A stretch of 64,000 bases of DNA. Origin: an uncultured Alphaproteobacteria bacterium. GTDB taxonomy: Bacteria > Pseudomonadota > Alphaproteobacteria > Rhizobiales > Aestuariivirgaceae. The stretch's first letter is position 1, and each line of letters starts with the position of its first letter. The notes beneath the pieces were generated by a model, which saw nothing but the letters and a program-made list of their open reading frames with translations, ran no database searches and was not told the DNA's origin. Shown here one piece after another: positions 1-6,584 of this stretch. The stretch is from the NCBI GenBank assembly GCA_945957365.1, contig CAMFKI010000019.1, positions 1 to 64,000 of the forward strand. The letters run 5' to 3'. The position numbers were made by a program, and so were the translations under genes.

Positions 1-317
1 GGCGTCTTCCGGAGCTTCAGCGCGAAGCCCATGTTCTCGGCCACCGTCTTGTGCGGGTAGAGGGCATAGTTCTGGAACACCATGGCGATATCGCGGTCCT
101 TGGGCGGCAGGCCGTTCACCACCTTGTCGCCGATGCGGATGTCGCCGCCGGTGATCTCCTCGAGGCCCGCGATCATGCGCAGCAGGGTGGACTTGCCGCA
201 GCCCGAAGGGCCGACGAGGGCCACGAACTCTCCGTTGGCGATGGCGATCGACACGCCATGGATCACCGCCTGGTCGCCATAGCTCTTGCGCACGTCAACG
301 ATCTCGACAGCAGCCAC
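1..317 (-). CDS. Sugar-type ABC transporter ATP-binding protein (5' part; runs off the window)
   Basis: This is the first 105 codons of an ABC importer ATPase; the rest lies beyond base 1. The Walker A motif GPSGCGKST is followed by [14 protein letters not shown], and the Q-loop region reads [14 protein letters not shown], which is typical of the UgpC/MalK (CUT1) carbohydrate-import subfamily. The signature motif, Walker B and TOBE domains are outside the window, so the substrate cannot be inferred. The start is taken as GTG at 315-317, preceded by a purine-rich GGGGGACG. It is divergent from the creatininase-family gene at 423. A polyamine or Fe3+ importer ATPase is the alternative but fits the Q-loop less well. 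Confidence 0.85.
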   Translation of the reverse strand, partial: MAAVEIVDVRKSYGDQAVIHGVSIAIANGEFVALVGPSGCGKSTLLRMIAGLEEITGGDIRIGDKVVNGLPPKDRDIAMVFQNYALYPHKTVAENMGFALKLRKT

Positions 318-422
318 CCACGTCCCCCTTCAACCCAGCCGGGGTCTTGCGCGCCCCGTGACGAGGGCGGAGACTAGGGCAGCTTTTGCAGCCCGTCGAG
401 TGCCTCGTGAGGATCGCAACCC

Positions 423-1181
423 ATGCGCTATGAAATGATGCTCCCCCACCAGATCCGCGCGGCGATCGCGGCCAACACGCCCGTCGTGCTGCCGCTCGGG
501 GTCCTCGAATATCACGGCGAGCACATGGCCGTGGGCATGGACACGCTGGCCGTCACCGGCGCGCTCGACGTGCTCGAGAAGGAGGCAGAGCTCGTCGTGC
601 TGCCGCCCTTTTATTATGGCGCCGCGAGCTATGCGGTCGAACCGCCCGAGGGCACGGGTTCGCTGCAGGTCGACTCGACCGTGCTTCATCCCTTCGCCCG
701 CGAACTCTTCACCGGCCTGCTGCGGGTGGGCTTCCGCAACATCCACGCCTTCATCCATCACCAGACCGAGAACTTCGCCACCGGCATGCCCACCGACCTC
801 GCCTTCAAGTTCGGTGCGAGGCAGGCGCTCTTCGCCTTCCTCGAGAAGAGCCGCGGCGAAGGCTGGTGGGGCAACCGCGACATGGCGGACTATTACGCGC
901 GGCAGTCGGGCGGCGAGGACCCGTTCAACTGGATCAGCATCCATCCGCTGATGACGCGCGAGACCATGGGCCACTATCCCTTCGACCACGCCGGCGAGGG
1001 CGAGACCTCGCTGATGCTCGCCATGTGCCCGGAGGCCGTGGACATGGCGCTGATCTCGGAGGACCGCTGGTACACCGCATCGGCGCGCCAGGCCTCCGCC
1101 GCGACGGGTGCGCGCGGCCTAGACCTCATCCTCGCCCACATGCGCCGCGCGCTGAAGCTGCCGCAGCCCGCAACTCCCTGA
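423..1181 (+). CDS. Creatininase-family amidohydrolase
   Basis: A 252-residue protein of the creatininase (creatinine amidohydrolase) fold, a metal-dependent hydrolase of cyclic amides and related compounds. The diagnostic segment is near residues 24-42, PLGVLEYHGEHMAVGMDT, matching the family pattern P-x-G-x-x-E-x-H-G-x-H-x-x-x-x-x-D whose Glu, His and Asp bind two metals. A later HHQTENFATG segment and the conserved GHAGEGETS-like stretch (here DHAGEGETSLM, near residue 192) are also typical. Length agrees with the family (about 240-260). It is divergent from a sugar-type ABC ATPase. Creatinine itself is only one of several possible substrates; the family also includes pterin and mycofactocin peptide hydrolases. 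Confidence 0.8.
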   Translation: MRYEMMLPHQIRAAIAANTPVVLPLGVLEYHGEHMAVGMDTLAVTGALDVLEKEAELVVLPPFYYGAASYAVEPPEGTGSLQVDSTVLHPFARELFTGLLRVGFRNIHAFIHHQTENFATGMPTDLAFKFGARQALFAFLEKSRGEGWWGNRDMADYYARQSGGEDPFNWISIHPLMTRETMGHYPFDHAGEGETSLMLAMCPEAVDMALISEDRWYTASARQASAATGARGLDLILAHMRRALKLPQPATP

Positions 1182-1256
1182 TACGCCGGCGCGCAGCCAG
1201 TTGCGCGAAGTGCTCCGCAGCAACGTCGAAGCCATGTGACGTTGAACATGCGACGT

Positions 1257-1281
1257 GGAACGAACCGCAGCGCCCGGAGTT
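1257..1281 (+). promoter_or_regulatory. Near-consensus EcfG promoter upstream of the DUF3618 operon
   Basis: GGAAC at 1257-1261, 16 bases, then AGTT at 1278-1281, compared with the EcfG consensus GGAAC-N16/17-CGTT. One mismatch, in the -10 element. It lies 38 bases before the start codon at 1319. The same A-for-C change occurs before the paralogous gene at 40385. Confidence 0.55.
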
Positions 1282-1318
1282 TGTGACCCATCAGCGATGT
1301 CCAGCATTGGGGAACAGA

Positions 1319-2176
1319 ATGGCGACCACCAGCAACGAATCCCTCAGCGAACTCGAACGCCGCGCCGAGACCAGCCGCGCCGAACTGGCGCAGACGGTCG
1401 ATGCGCTCTCCAACCGCGTGTCACCCAGCGCCCTCAAGGCCGACGTCAGGAGCTACGTGCGTGACAACCCGCTGCAGGCCGCGGCCATCGCCGTGGGCGC
1501 GGCCTATCCGGTCTGGCGCATGATGGGCGCCATCCCCGCACCGCTCCTGCTCATCGGCGCCGGCCTCGCCATGGCCCGGCGCGATGGTGCGGCACCGTCC
1601 TATGGCAGCCGCAGCGGGCCGGGCGTCATCGACACGCTCAAGGACAAGGCCTCCGACCTCACCGCGCAGGTGGCCGGCAAGGCGCAGGACACGATCGACT
1701 CCGTGCGCGGCATGGCCGCCGACACCGCGAGCCGCACCGCCGACACGCTCACCAGCACCCTCGAGAGCGGCAAGCAGGCCGCCGCCCACACCATGCAGCG
1801 CGTCTCGGATCGGGCGAGCGACACTTACGCCCGCGCCGGGGAGCAGATTTCCGATGCGATCGAGCGCCATCCGCTTCTCGTTGGCGGCGTCGCCTTCGCG
1901 GTGGGCAGCATGATCGCCGCGGCGGTCCCTGTGTCGCGCTCGGAAAGCCGCCTCATGGGGGAAACCGCCGAGGAGTTGAGGCGCCGCTCGCAGGATCTGG
2001 CCATGCAGGGCCTGCGCCAGGCCCAGGGCGTCGCCCAGCAGGTCTTCGACACCGCCAGCGAAGAGGTGGGCCGTGAAGGCTTGACCCCCGAGGCTGCGCG
2101 GCGCACCGCGCGCACTGCCGTCGAAAGTGCGCGCGACGCGATGGAAAACGCCACCAGCGGCGCCAGCCGCACCTGA
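1319..2176 (+). CDS. DUF3618-type membrane stress protein
   Basis: A 285-residue protein. The N-terminus, with ELERRAETSRAELAQTVDAL followed by SPSALKADVRSYVRDNP, is the DUF3618 signature. Two short hydrophobic segments follow (about 55-85, and 190-205 reading LVGGVAFAVGSMIAAAVP), separated by a long Ala/Thr/Ser/Asp-rich amphipathic region that looks like a coiled or LEA-like helix. It opens a tight four-gene operon (1319-3990) of small membrane proteins. The biochemical role of the family is unknown; members are often stress or starvation induced. The start is the ATG at 1319 after GGGGAACAGA; a longer in-frame ORF reaching back to 866 only overprints the creatininase gene. A candidate EcfG promoter lies 38 bases upstream. 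Confidence 0.75.
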   Translation: MATTSNESLSELERRAETSRAELAQTVDALSNRVSPSALKADVRSYVRDNPLQAAAIAVGAAYPVWRMMGAIPAPLLLIGAGLAMARRDGAAPSYGSRSGPGVIDTLKDKASDLTAQVAGKAQDTIDSVRGMAADTASRTADTLTSTLESGKQAAAHTMQRVSDRASDTYARAGEQISDAIERHPLLVGGVAFAVGSMIAAAVPVSRSESRLMGETAEELRRRSQDLAMQGLRQAQGVAQQVFDTASEEVGREGLTPEAARRTARTAVESARDAMENATSGASRT

Positions 2177-2202
2177 CATCCATTCACATCCGGGAGATTA
2201 TC

Positions 2203-2808
2203 ATGAGCAGCGACATCAATACCTCCGGCACCAACACCTCCGGCGGCATGGGCGGGCAGTCCTCGTCCTCCTTCGGCGGCATGGAAGAACAGCACCAGGA
2301 TCTCGGCGGCACGCCCGGCGGCGTGCGCGGCATTGCGTCGAAGGCCGGCGAGAAGATCATGGACACCGCCGAGCGCCAGAAGGCGGTCGGCGCCGACTAT
2401 GTCGACAACATCGCCGATGCGGTGCGCCGTGCCGCGGGCGAGTTCGAGGGCCAGGTGCCGCAGGCGGCGCAGTACATCCGCTACGCCGCCGACCAGATGG
2501 AAAGCATGTCGGACTCCTTCCGCCGCCGCGACATCTCGCAGATGATGCAGGACGTTCAGTCCTTCGCGCGCCGCCAGCCCACCGCCTTCCTCGGCCTCAG
2601 CTTCATCGCCGGCTTCGCGGCGATCCGCTTCCTGCGCAGCGGGTCGTCGGCATCGTCGGGCAGCCGCTGGCAGGACCGCGAACCCTCCGACGATGGCCGC
2701 TATGGCGCCTCGACCGGACAGGGCAACTGGCAGGGCGGCGACGATCGCCTGGATCAGGACCGTTTCGGCACGTCGCGCGCGGGCCGCATGCCCGGCGCGG
2801 GCCTGTGA
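2203..2808 (+). CDS. Small membrane protein, nutrient-deprivation-induced type
   Basis: A 201-residue protein of unknown function. The N-terminal 45 residues are Ser/Gly/Thr-rich and probably disordered. Residues 45-110 form an amphipathic helical region (KAGEKIMDTAERQKAVGADY). A single hydrophobic segment near residues 128-145 (PTAFLGLSFIAGFAAIRFL) follows the RRQP motif, then a Ser/Arg/Asp/Gln-rich tail. The RRxPxxxxG-hydrophobic arrangement recurs in the gene at 40385 (ARRHPLATFGGSILAGLV). It is second in the operon, 26 bases after the DUF3618 gene, with a GGGAG ribosome site. Rhizobial homologues of this type have been annotated as nutrient-deprivation-induced; that name is only family knowledge. 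Confidence 0.7.
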   Translation: MSSDINTSGTNTSGGMGGQSSSSFGGMEEQHQDLGGTPGGVRGIASKAGEKIMDTAERQKAVGADYVDNIADAVRRAAGEFEGQVPQAAQYIRYAADQMESMSDSFRRRDISQMMQDVQSFARRQPTAFLGLSFIAGFAAIRFLRSGSSASSGSRWQDREPSDDGRYGASTGQGNWQGGDDRLDQDRFGTSRAGRMPGAGL

Positions 2809-2817
2809 GGCAGGCCC

Positions 2818-3225
2818 ATGGCATCGGCATATGAAAATCGCCCGCCCGAGGCGAAGCCCGTCTCCGAACTGATCTCGGATGCGCTGGCCCAGTTCTCGCG
2901 GCTGGTGCGCAGCGAGGTGGCGCTGGCCCGCGCCGAGATGACGGACAAGGCCAGGCAGGTGGCGCGCGGCGGCGCCATGCTGGGCGTCGCCGTCTTCGTG
3001 GCCCTGCCGGCATTGGGCGTCCTCATGCTGGCGCTCGCCGCCTTCCTGCATGAGCAGGGGCTGGCGTGGTCGCTGTCCTACCTGATCACCGCGGTGGTGG
3101 GCTTCGTCATCGCCGGCCTGCTCGCCATGCTGGGCATGAACCGCCTCAAGGCGGAGGCGCTGCTCCCCAACCGCACCATCAACCAGCTTCATCGCGATGC
3201 CACGGCGATGAAGGAACATATCTGA
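2818..3225 (+). CDS. Phage_holin_3_6 (Holin-X) family membrane protein
   Basis: A 135-residue inner-membrane protein with an amphipathic N-terminal helix (ELISDALAQFSRLVRSEVAL) followed by two membrane helices near residues 50-75 and 82-105. This is the layout of the Holin-X / DUF1469 family. Despite the family name there is no phage context here; the family is common in stress operons next to DUF3618 proteins, as seen here and again at 41064-41456. It lies 9 bases after the preceding gene and 9 before the next, so the operon is tightly packed. Function unknown. Confidence 0.75.
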   Translation: MASAYENRPPEAKPVSELISDALAQFSRLVRSEVALARAEMTDKARQVARGGAMLGVAVFVALPALGVLMLALAAFLHEQGLAWSLSYLITAVVGFVIAGLLAMLGMNRLKAEALLPNRTINQLHRDATAMKEHI

Positions 3226-3234
3226 GGAATTGCC

Positions 3235-3990
3235 ATGAGCATTCAGGACACTGACTTCACCCGCGACGGCGGCTTCCGCCGGGAAACCGTGATGGGCTCC
3301 GATGCGGCCGCCATGCGCGCACCGGGATCCGGCCGCAATGACTTCATCGCGTCCCTCAGCGATGCGATGCGCGACAACCCGATTCCCGCCGCCCTCATCG
3401 GTATGGGCGCGTTGTGGCTCTTCGCCGGCGGCGGCAGCATGACGCTGTTCGGTGGCCGCGGCCGCGGCTCGATCCTCGGCAGCGCCGCCCAGGGTGCGGG
3501 CACGCTGGCGCAAGGCGCCAGCGACATGGCCCAGGGCGCCGCGCACTCGGTCGGCCGCATGGGCCGTTCCGTGGCGTCGGGCGTCTCCTCCACCGTCGGC
3601 GGCTTCGCCGAAGCGGTCAGCGACACGGCCGGCCGCATGGGCGAATACGTCAGCGACAGCCTGCACGGCATCGACGCCGAGGCGGGCTATCGCAACCCCC
3701 GCTTCAGCAGCGACGGCGAACCCTATCTCCGTTCCTCGTTGGAGGGCATGACCAGCGGCCTGCAGGACATGCTCGAGAGTCACCCCGTGGCGCTCGGCGT
3801 CGCCGGCCTCGCGCTTGGTGCCGCCGTGGCCGCCTCGCTTCCGCTGACCTCGACCGAGCGCGAGGCGCTGGGCAAGGCCAACGAGACGGTGCGCAGCAAG
3901 CTGGGCGAGGTGGCCGAACAGGCCAGGGACATCGCCTCGGCCGCCGCCCAGGAAGTGAGCGGCGCCAGCCAGGCTCACGGCCCGGGCTGA
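3235..3990 (+). CDS. DUF3618-like C-terminal-type membrane protein
   Basis: A 251-residue protein that closes the operon. It resembles the gene at 1319 without its DUF3618 N-terminus. A hydrophobic segment near residues 50-65 (NPIPAALIGMGALWLFAGGG) is followed by an Ala/Gly/Ser-rich amphipathic stretch, a second hydrophobic segment near 180-205 (HPVALGVAGLALGAAVAASLPLTSTER) and a charged helical tail. The -HPxxLGxxxxxxGxxxAxxxP- segment matches HPLLVGGVAFAVGSMIAAAVP in the first gene, so the two are paralogues. No enzymatic motif is visible. A strong hairpin terminator follows at 4013-4041. Confidence 0.7.
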   Translation: MSIQDTDFTRDGGFRRETVMGSDAAAMRAPGSGRNDFIASLSDAMRDNPIPAALIGMGALWLFAGGGSMTLFGGRGRGSILGSAAQGAGTLAQGASDMAQGAAHSVGRMGRSVASGVSSTVGGFAEAVSDTAGRMGEYVSDSLHGIDAEAGYRNPRFSSDGEPYLRSSLEGMTSGLQDMLESHPVALGVAGLALGAAVAASLPLTSTEREALGKANETVRSKLGEVAEQARDIASAAAQEVSGASQAHGPG

Positions 3991-4012
3991 ACGCCCCCGC
4001 CATCGAAAACGC

Positions 4013-4041
4013 AAGGGGCCGCCTCTCCAGCGGCCCCTTTT
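4013..4041 (+). terminator. Rho-independent terminator of the DUF3618 operon
   Basis: A perfect 10-bp stem (AAGGGGCCGC / GCGGCCCCTT) with a 7-base loop ends in TTTT, 22 bases after the stop codon at 3990. Confidence 0.85.
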
Positions 4042-4139
4042 CCGTGCTCCTCCTCATTGCCACCGCGCGGGGAGCCCGTTTCCGCGGCGCATGTGGAAAT
4101 CATTCGCCCTGCCGTTGCTTTCGCGATATGCCGCGCGCC

Positions 4140-5255
4140 ATGAAGACCGCTCCCGATTTCGACATCTTCCTCATGGCGACGCCCGGCCTCGAGACGGCCC
4201 TTTACGACGAGGTGCGCGCGCGCCGCTTCAAGGCGGTGAAGCAGGTGGCGGGCGGCGTCAGCATCAAGGGCACGTGGAAGGATGTGTGGCGGGCCAATCT
4301 CGAACTGCGCGGCTGCGGCCATGTGCTGGCCCGCATCGCTTCGTTCCGCGTCATGCATCTGGCCCAGCTCGACAAGCGCGCCCGGGAGTTTCCCTGGGGC
4401 AGCGTGCTGCGCAAGGACGTCGCGGTGCGCGTCGAGGCGAGCTGCACGCAGTCGCGCATCTATCACTCGGGTGCAGCCGCCCAGCGCATCGCGCGCGCCA
4501 TCGCGGAAGAGTTTGGCGCACCCGTGTCGGAGGAGGCCGGCGTCATCGTCAAGGCCCGCATCGAGGATGATCTCTGCACCCTCAGCATCGACAGTTCGGG
4601 CGAGTCCCTGCACAAGCGCGGCTACAAGGAAGGGATCGGCAAGGCCCCCCTGCGCGAGACGCTGGCCGCCCTCTTCCTGCGCCAGTGCGGCTACACCGGA
4701 ACCGAGCCGGTGGTCGATCCGATGTGCGGTTCCGGCACCTTCGTCATCGAGGCCGCCGAGATCGCGGCGGGCCTCGCACCCGGCCGTGCGCGCCGCTTCG
4801 CCTTCGAGAGCCTCGCCACCTTCGATCCGTCTGCCTGGGCCGCCATGAAGGCCGCAGCGCAGCCGCGCGCGCCGGAAGCCTCGTTCTTCGGCAGCGACCG
4901 TGACGCGGGGGCGATCCGCATGGCGCGGCAGAATGCCGAGCGTGCCGGGGTCCAGGCCTTCACGCAGTTCACCCAGCAGTCGGTGAGCGATCTCGTGCCG
5001 CCCGAGGGTCCGCCCGGGCTGGTCATCGTCAACCCGCCCTATGGCACGCGCATCGGCGACAAGAAGCCGCTCTTCGCGCTCTATGGCGCGCTCGGCCAGG
5101 TTCTGAAAACGCGGTTTCCGGGCTGGCGGGTGGGCATCGTCACCGCCGACCGCGCGCTGGCGCGGGCGACCGGACTGCCTTTCCTCGCACCCGCCCCGCC
5201 GGTTCTCCACGGCGGGCTGCGGGTCACGCTCTACCGGACCGAGGCGCTCGCCTGA
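4140..5255 (+). CDS. THUMP-domain class I RNA methyltransferase (RlmL/Trm14-like)
   Basis: A 371-residue SAM-dependent methyltransferase. The N-terminal half (about 1-165) is a ferredoxin-like plus THUMP RNA-binding module (DIFLMATPGLETALYDEV, then SRIYHSGAAAQRIARAIAEE). The C-terminal half is a Rossmann methyltransferase with motif I as DPMCGSGTFVIEAA, and catalytic motif IV as NPPYG, the pattern of N2-guanine or N6-adenine RNA/DNA methylases. Such proteins modify guanosine in 23S rRNA or tRNA; the exact target is not decidable here. ATG at 4140 is chosen (homologues start close to the DFDIFL segment); ATG at 4128 is possible. It is a single gene after the terminator at 4041. Confidence 0.85.
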   Translation: MKTAPDFDIFLMATPGLETALYDEVRARRFKAVKQVAGGVSIKGTWKDVWRANLELRGCGHVLARIASFRVMHLAQLDKRAREFPWGSVLRKDVAVRVEASCTQSRIYHSGAAAQRIARAIAEEFGAPVSEEAGVIVKARIEDDLCTLSIDSSGESLHKRGYKEGIGKAPLRETLAALFLRQCGYTGTEPVVDPMCGSGTFVIEAAEIAAGLAPGRARRFAFESLATFDPSAWAAMKAAAQPRAPEASFFGSDRDAGAIRMARQNAERAGVQAFTQFTQQSVSDLVPPEGPPGLVIVNPPYGTRIGDKKPLFALYGALGQVLKTRFPGWRVGIVTADRALARATGLPFLAPAPPVLHGGLRVTLYRTEALA

Positions 5256-5262
5256 GGCTTGC

Positions 5263-5355
5263 TTAGGCCCAGCGGGCGGCGAAGGCGCCGACCGCGAGGA
5301 GGATGATGATGCAGGTGATCACCCAGTGCTTGGCCGTCCATTGGTGCATGATCAT
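5263..5355 (-). CDS. 30-residue single-pass membrane peptide
   Basis: A tiny open reading frame of 30 codons beginning MIMHQWTAKHWVITCIIILL and ending in a short basic/aromatic tail (AARWA). It has one hydrophobic helix of about 16 residues (VITCIIILLAVGAFAA) preceded by a polar, Lys/His-containing N-terminus, consistent with a small inner-membrane peptide. It starts 13 bases after the Sel1 gene stop on the same strand, so it would be co-transcribed, and a TAGGG lies 11-12 bases before its ATG. It has no recognisable family. The alternative is a chance ORF, but its position and helix argue for a real gene. Confidence 0.5.
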   Translation of the reverse strand: MIMHQWTAKHWVITCIIILLAVGAFAARWA

Positions 5356-5368
5356 GACAGCGTAATCC

Positions 5369-5995
5369 CTACTGCGCGACCTTGGGGGTGAAGGCCTGCA
5401 CCATCAGCTTGGCCTGCTTCACCTGGTCCTTGGTCATGTGGCTCGCGATCTCGTCGCGGTATTTTGCGGCATTGTCGAAGCCGGGTTCGGTCGAGCTGAG
5501 GTCCAGCCACATGTAGGCGGCGATCGGGTCGGCCTTCACGCCGCGGCCCTTCCAGTAGCCCAGCCCCACTTCATACTGGGCCTGCGGTTCGCCGCGGTTC
5601 GCCGCCATCAGCAGCCAGTTCATGCCGGCGGCCTGGTCTTCCTTCACCACGCCCTGGCCCTTCATCAGCCACCAGCCGAGCTTCAGCTGGGCTTCCACAT
5701 TGCCCTTCTTGGCGGCCTCGCCCCACCAGTAGATGGCCTGAGCATTGTCGAGTTCGACGCCGTTGCGGTTCTCGCCCTTCTGGCCCCAGCTGCGCGGGCC
5801 ATACATCTCGCCGATGAGATAGGCCGCCTGGGCATTGCCGTCCTTGGCATAGGGCAGCAGCAGGTTCAGCGCCTTGGCGTAATCCTCGCTCTGGAACGCC
5901 GTCAGGCCGTCCTGGTAGGCATCGGCCCAGGCCGTACCGCTGGCGGCAACCATGATGGCCAGGGCGACAGCACCGGCGCGAAGGTCGAACTTCAT
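5369..5995 (-). CDS. Secreted Sel1-repeat (TPR-like) protein
   Basis: A 208-residue protein with a Sec signal peptide (residues 1-24, cleavage after ASGTAWA) and Sel1-like repeats: AYQDGLTAFQSEDYAKAL, AQAAYLIGEMYG, AIYWWGEAAKKGNVEAQLKLGW, and AAGMNWLLMAANRGEPQAQYEVG. Such solenoids bind other proteins in the periplasm; no catalytic site is expected. It is followed on the same strand by the 30-residue membrane peptide at 5263-5355, probably as a two-gene operon. The partner and pathway cannot be seen from context. Confidence 0.85.
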   Translation of the reverse strand: MKFDLRAGAVALAIMVAASGTAWADAYQDGLTAFQSEDYAKALNLLLPYAKDGNAQAAYLIGEMYGPRSWGQKGENRNGVELDNAQAIYWWGEAAKKGNVEAQLKLGWWLMKGQGVVKEDQAAGMNWLLMAANRGEPQAQYEVGLGYWKGRGVKADPIAAYMWLDLSSTEPGFDNAAKYRDEIASHMTKDQVKQAKLMVQAFTPKVAQ

Positions 5996-6584
5996 CGGAA
6001 AACTCCTGTGAATTTCCGCCCCGGACCTCCAGGACCCGGCGCGGGTGTCTACTCAACTCCACCTCTACGGCAGGGTGCGGGGCAGGGCAATAGGACCAAA
6101 CTCTTAGGCGCTTGGGCCCCCTTTCCGACATCCCTCATGGAGCCGCCACTCCATACCCTCCGGTTCGTCACCCCATCCCCCACATCTCGTCACCCCAGCG
6201 CAAGCTGGGGCCCCGCTTTGGTTCAGCGCGCCCGGGTCGAAATCGGGGTGCCAGCTTTCGCTGGCATGACGGCTCTGGGGGGTAGGCATCATCCGCCGCC
6301 GCAGATCCGACATCACTGCCCCAAGTTGATCATATTCCCGTTGCGCAACAAAATTTCGCAACTTTCCGCGGTTGCACGACTTCCGCCTCACCCCTGTCAA
6401 CCGCGGCATAGCTTTTGCATCCAAAGCCATCCTCCCGCATCATGTGCCGACACGTTTTCACCTCCGCCATTGCTCCCGGCGAGGTATGGTTGTGGACCGC
6501 GGTGTCCCCGCCCTCTGGTTCTAGGCTGGTGCCAGCCCATGGCGCTAGAAGGCACCCAACCAGATTCACCCGAGGAAGACCCCC
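5996..6584. other. Long intergenic region upstream of xsc
   Basis: About 590 bases without a convincing gene, between the divergent Sel1 and xsc genes. It contains one copy of a long palindromic repeat (6188-6271) and comparatively AT-rich stretches at about 6325-6480. The promoter and any operator of xsc must lie here, but I see no clear sigma-70 pair or palindrome that I would name. The ribosome site of xsc is CGAGGAAGA, 8-10 bases before its ATG. Confidence 0.6.
6188..6271. repeat. Dispersed palindromic intergenic repeat, copy 1
   Basis: An 84-base element bounded by CGTCA and TGACG, with nested inverted arms (CCCCAGC-GCAA-GCTGGGG, and a second arm CCAGC-TTTC-GCTGG). Its reverse complement aligns with the element at 62973-63059, sharing CGTCACCCC, GGGGCCCCGCTTT and GGTTCAGCGCG. 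This is the REP/BIME-like class common between genes in Alphaproteobacteria. Confidence 0.75.

Noticed and set aside
2818..3225. Prophage or holin
   Set aside because: The Holin-X family name suggests phage, but no phage genes are nearby and the family is common in bacterial stress operons.
1825..4014. A 729-codon minus-strand ORF under the DUF3618 operon
   Set aside because: Antisense shadow of four tightly packed genes with good ribosome sites and a terminator.
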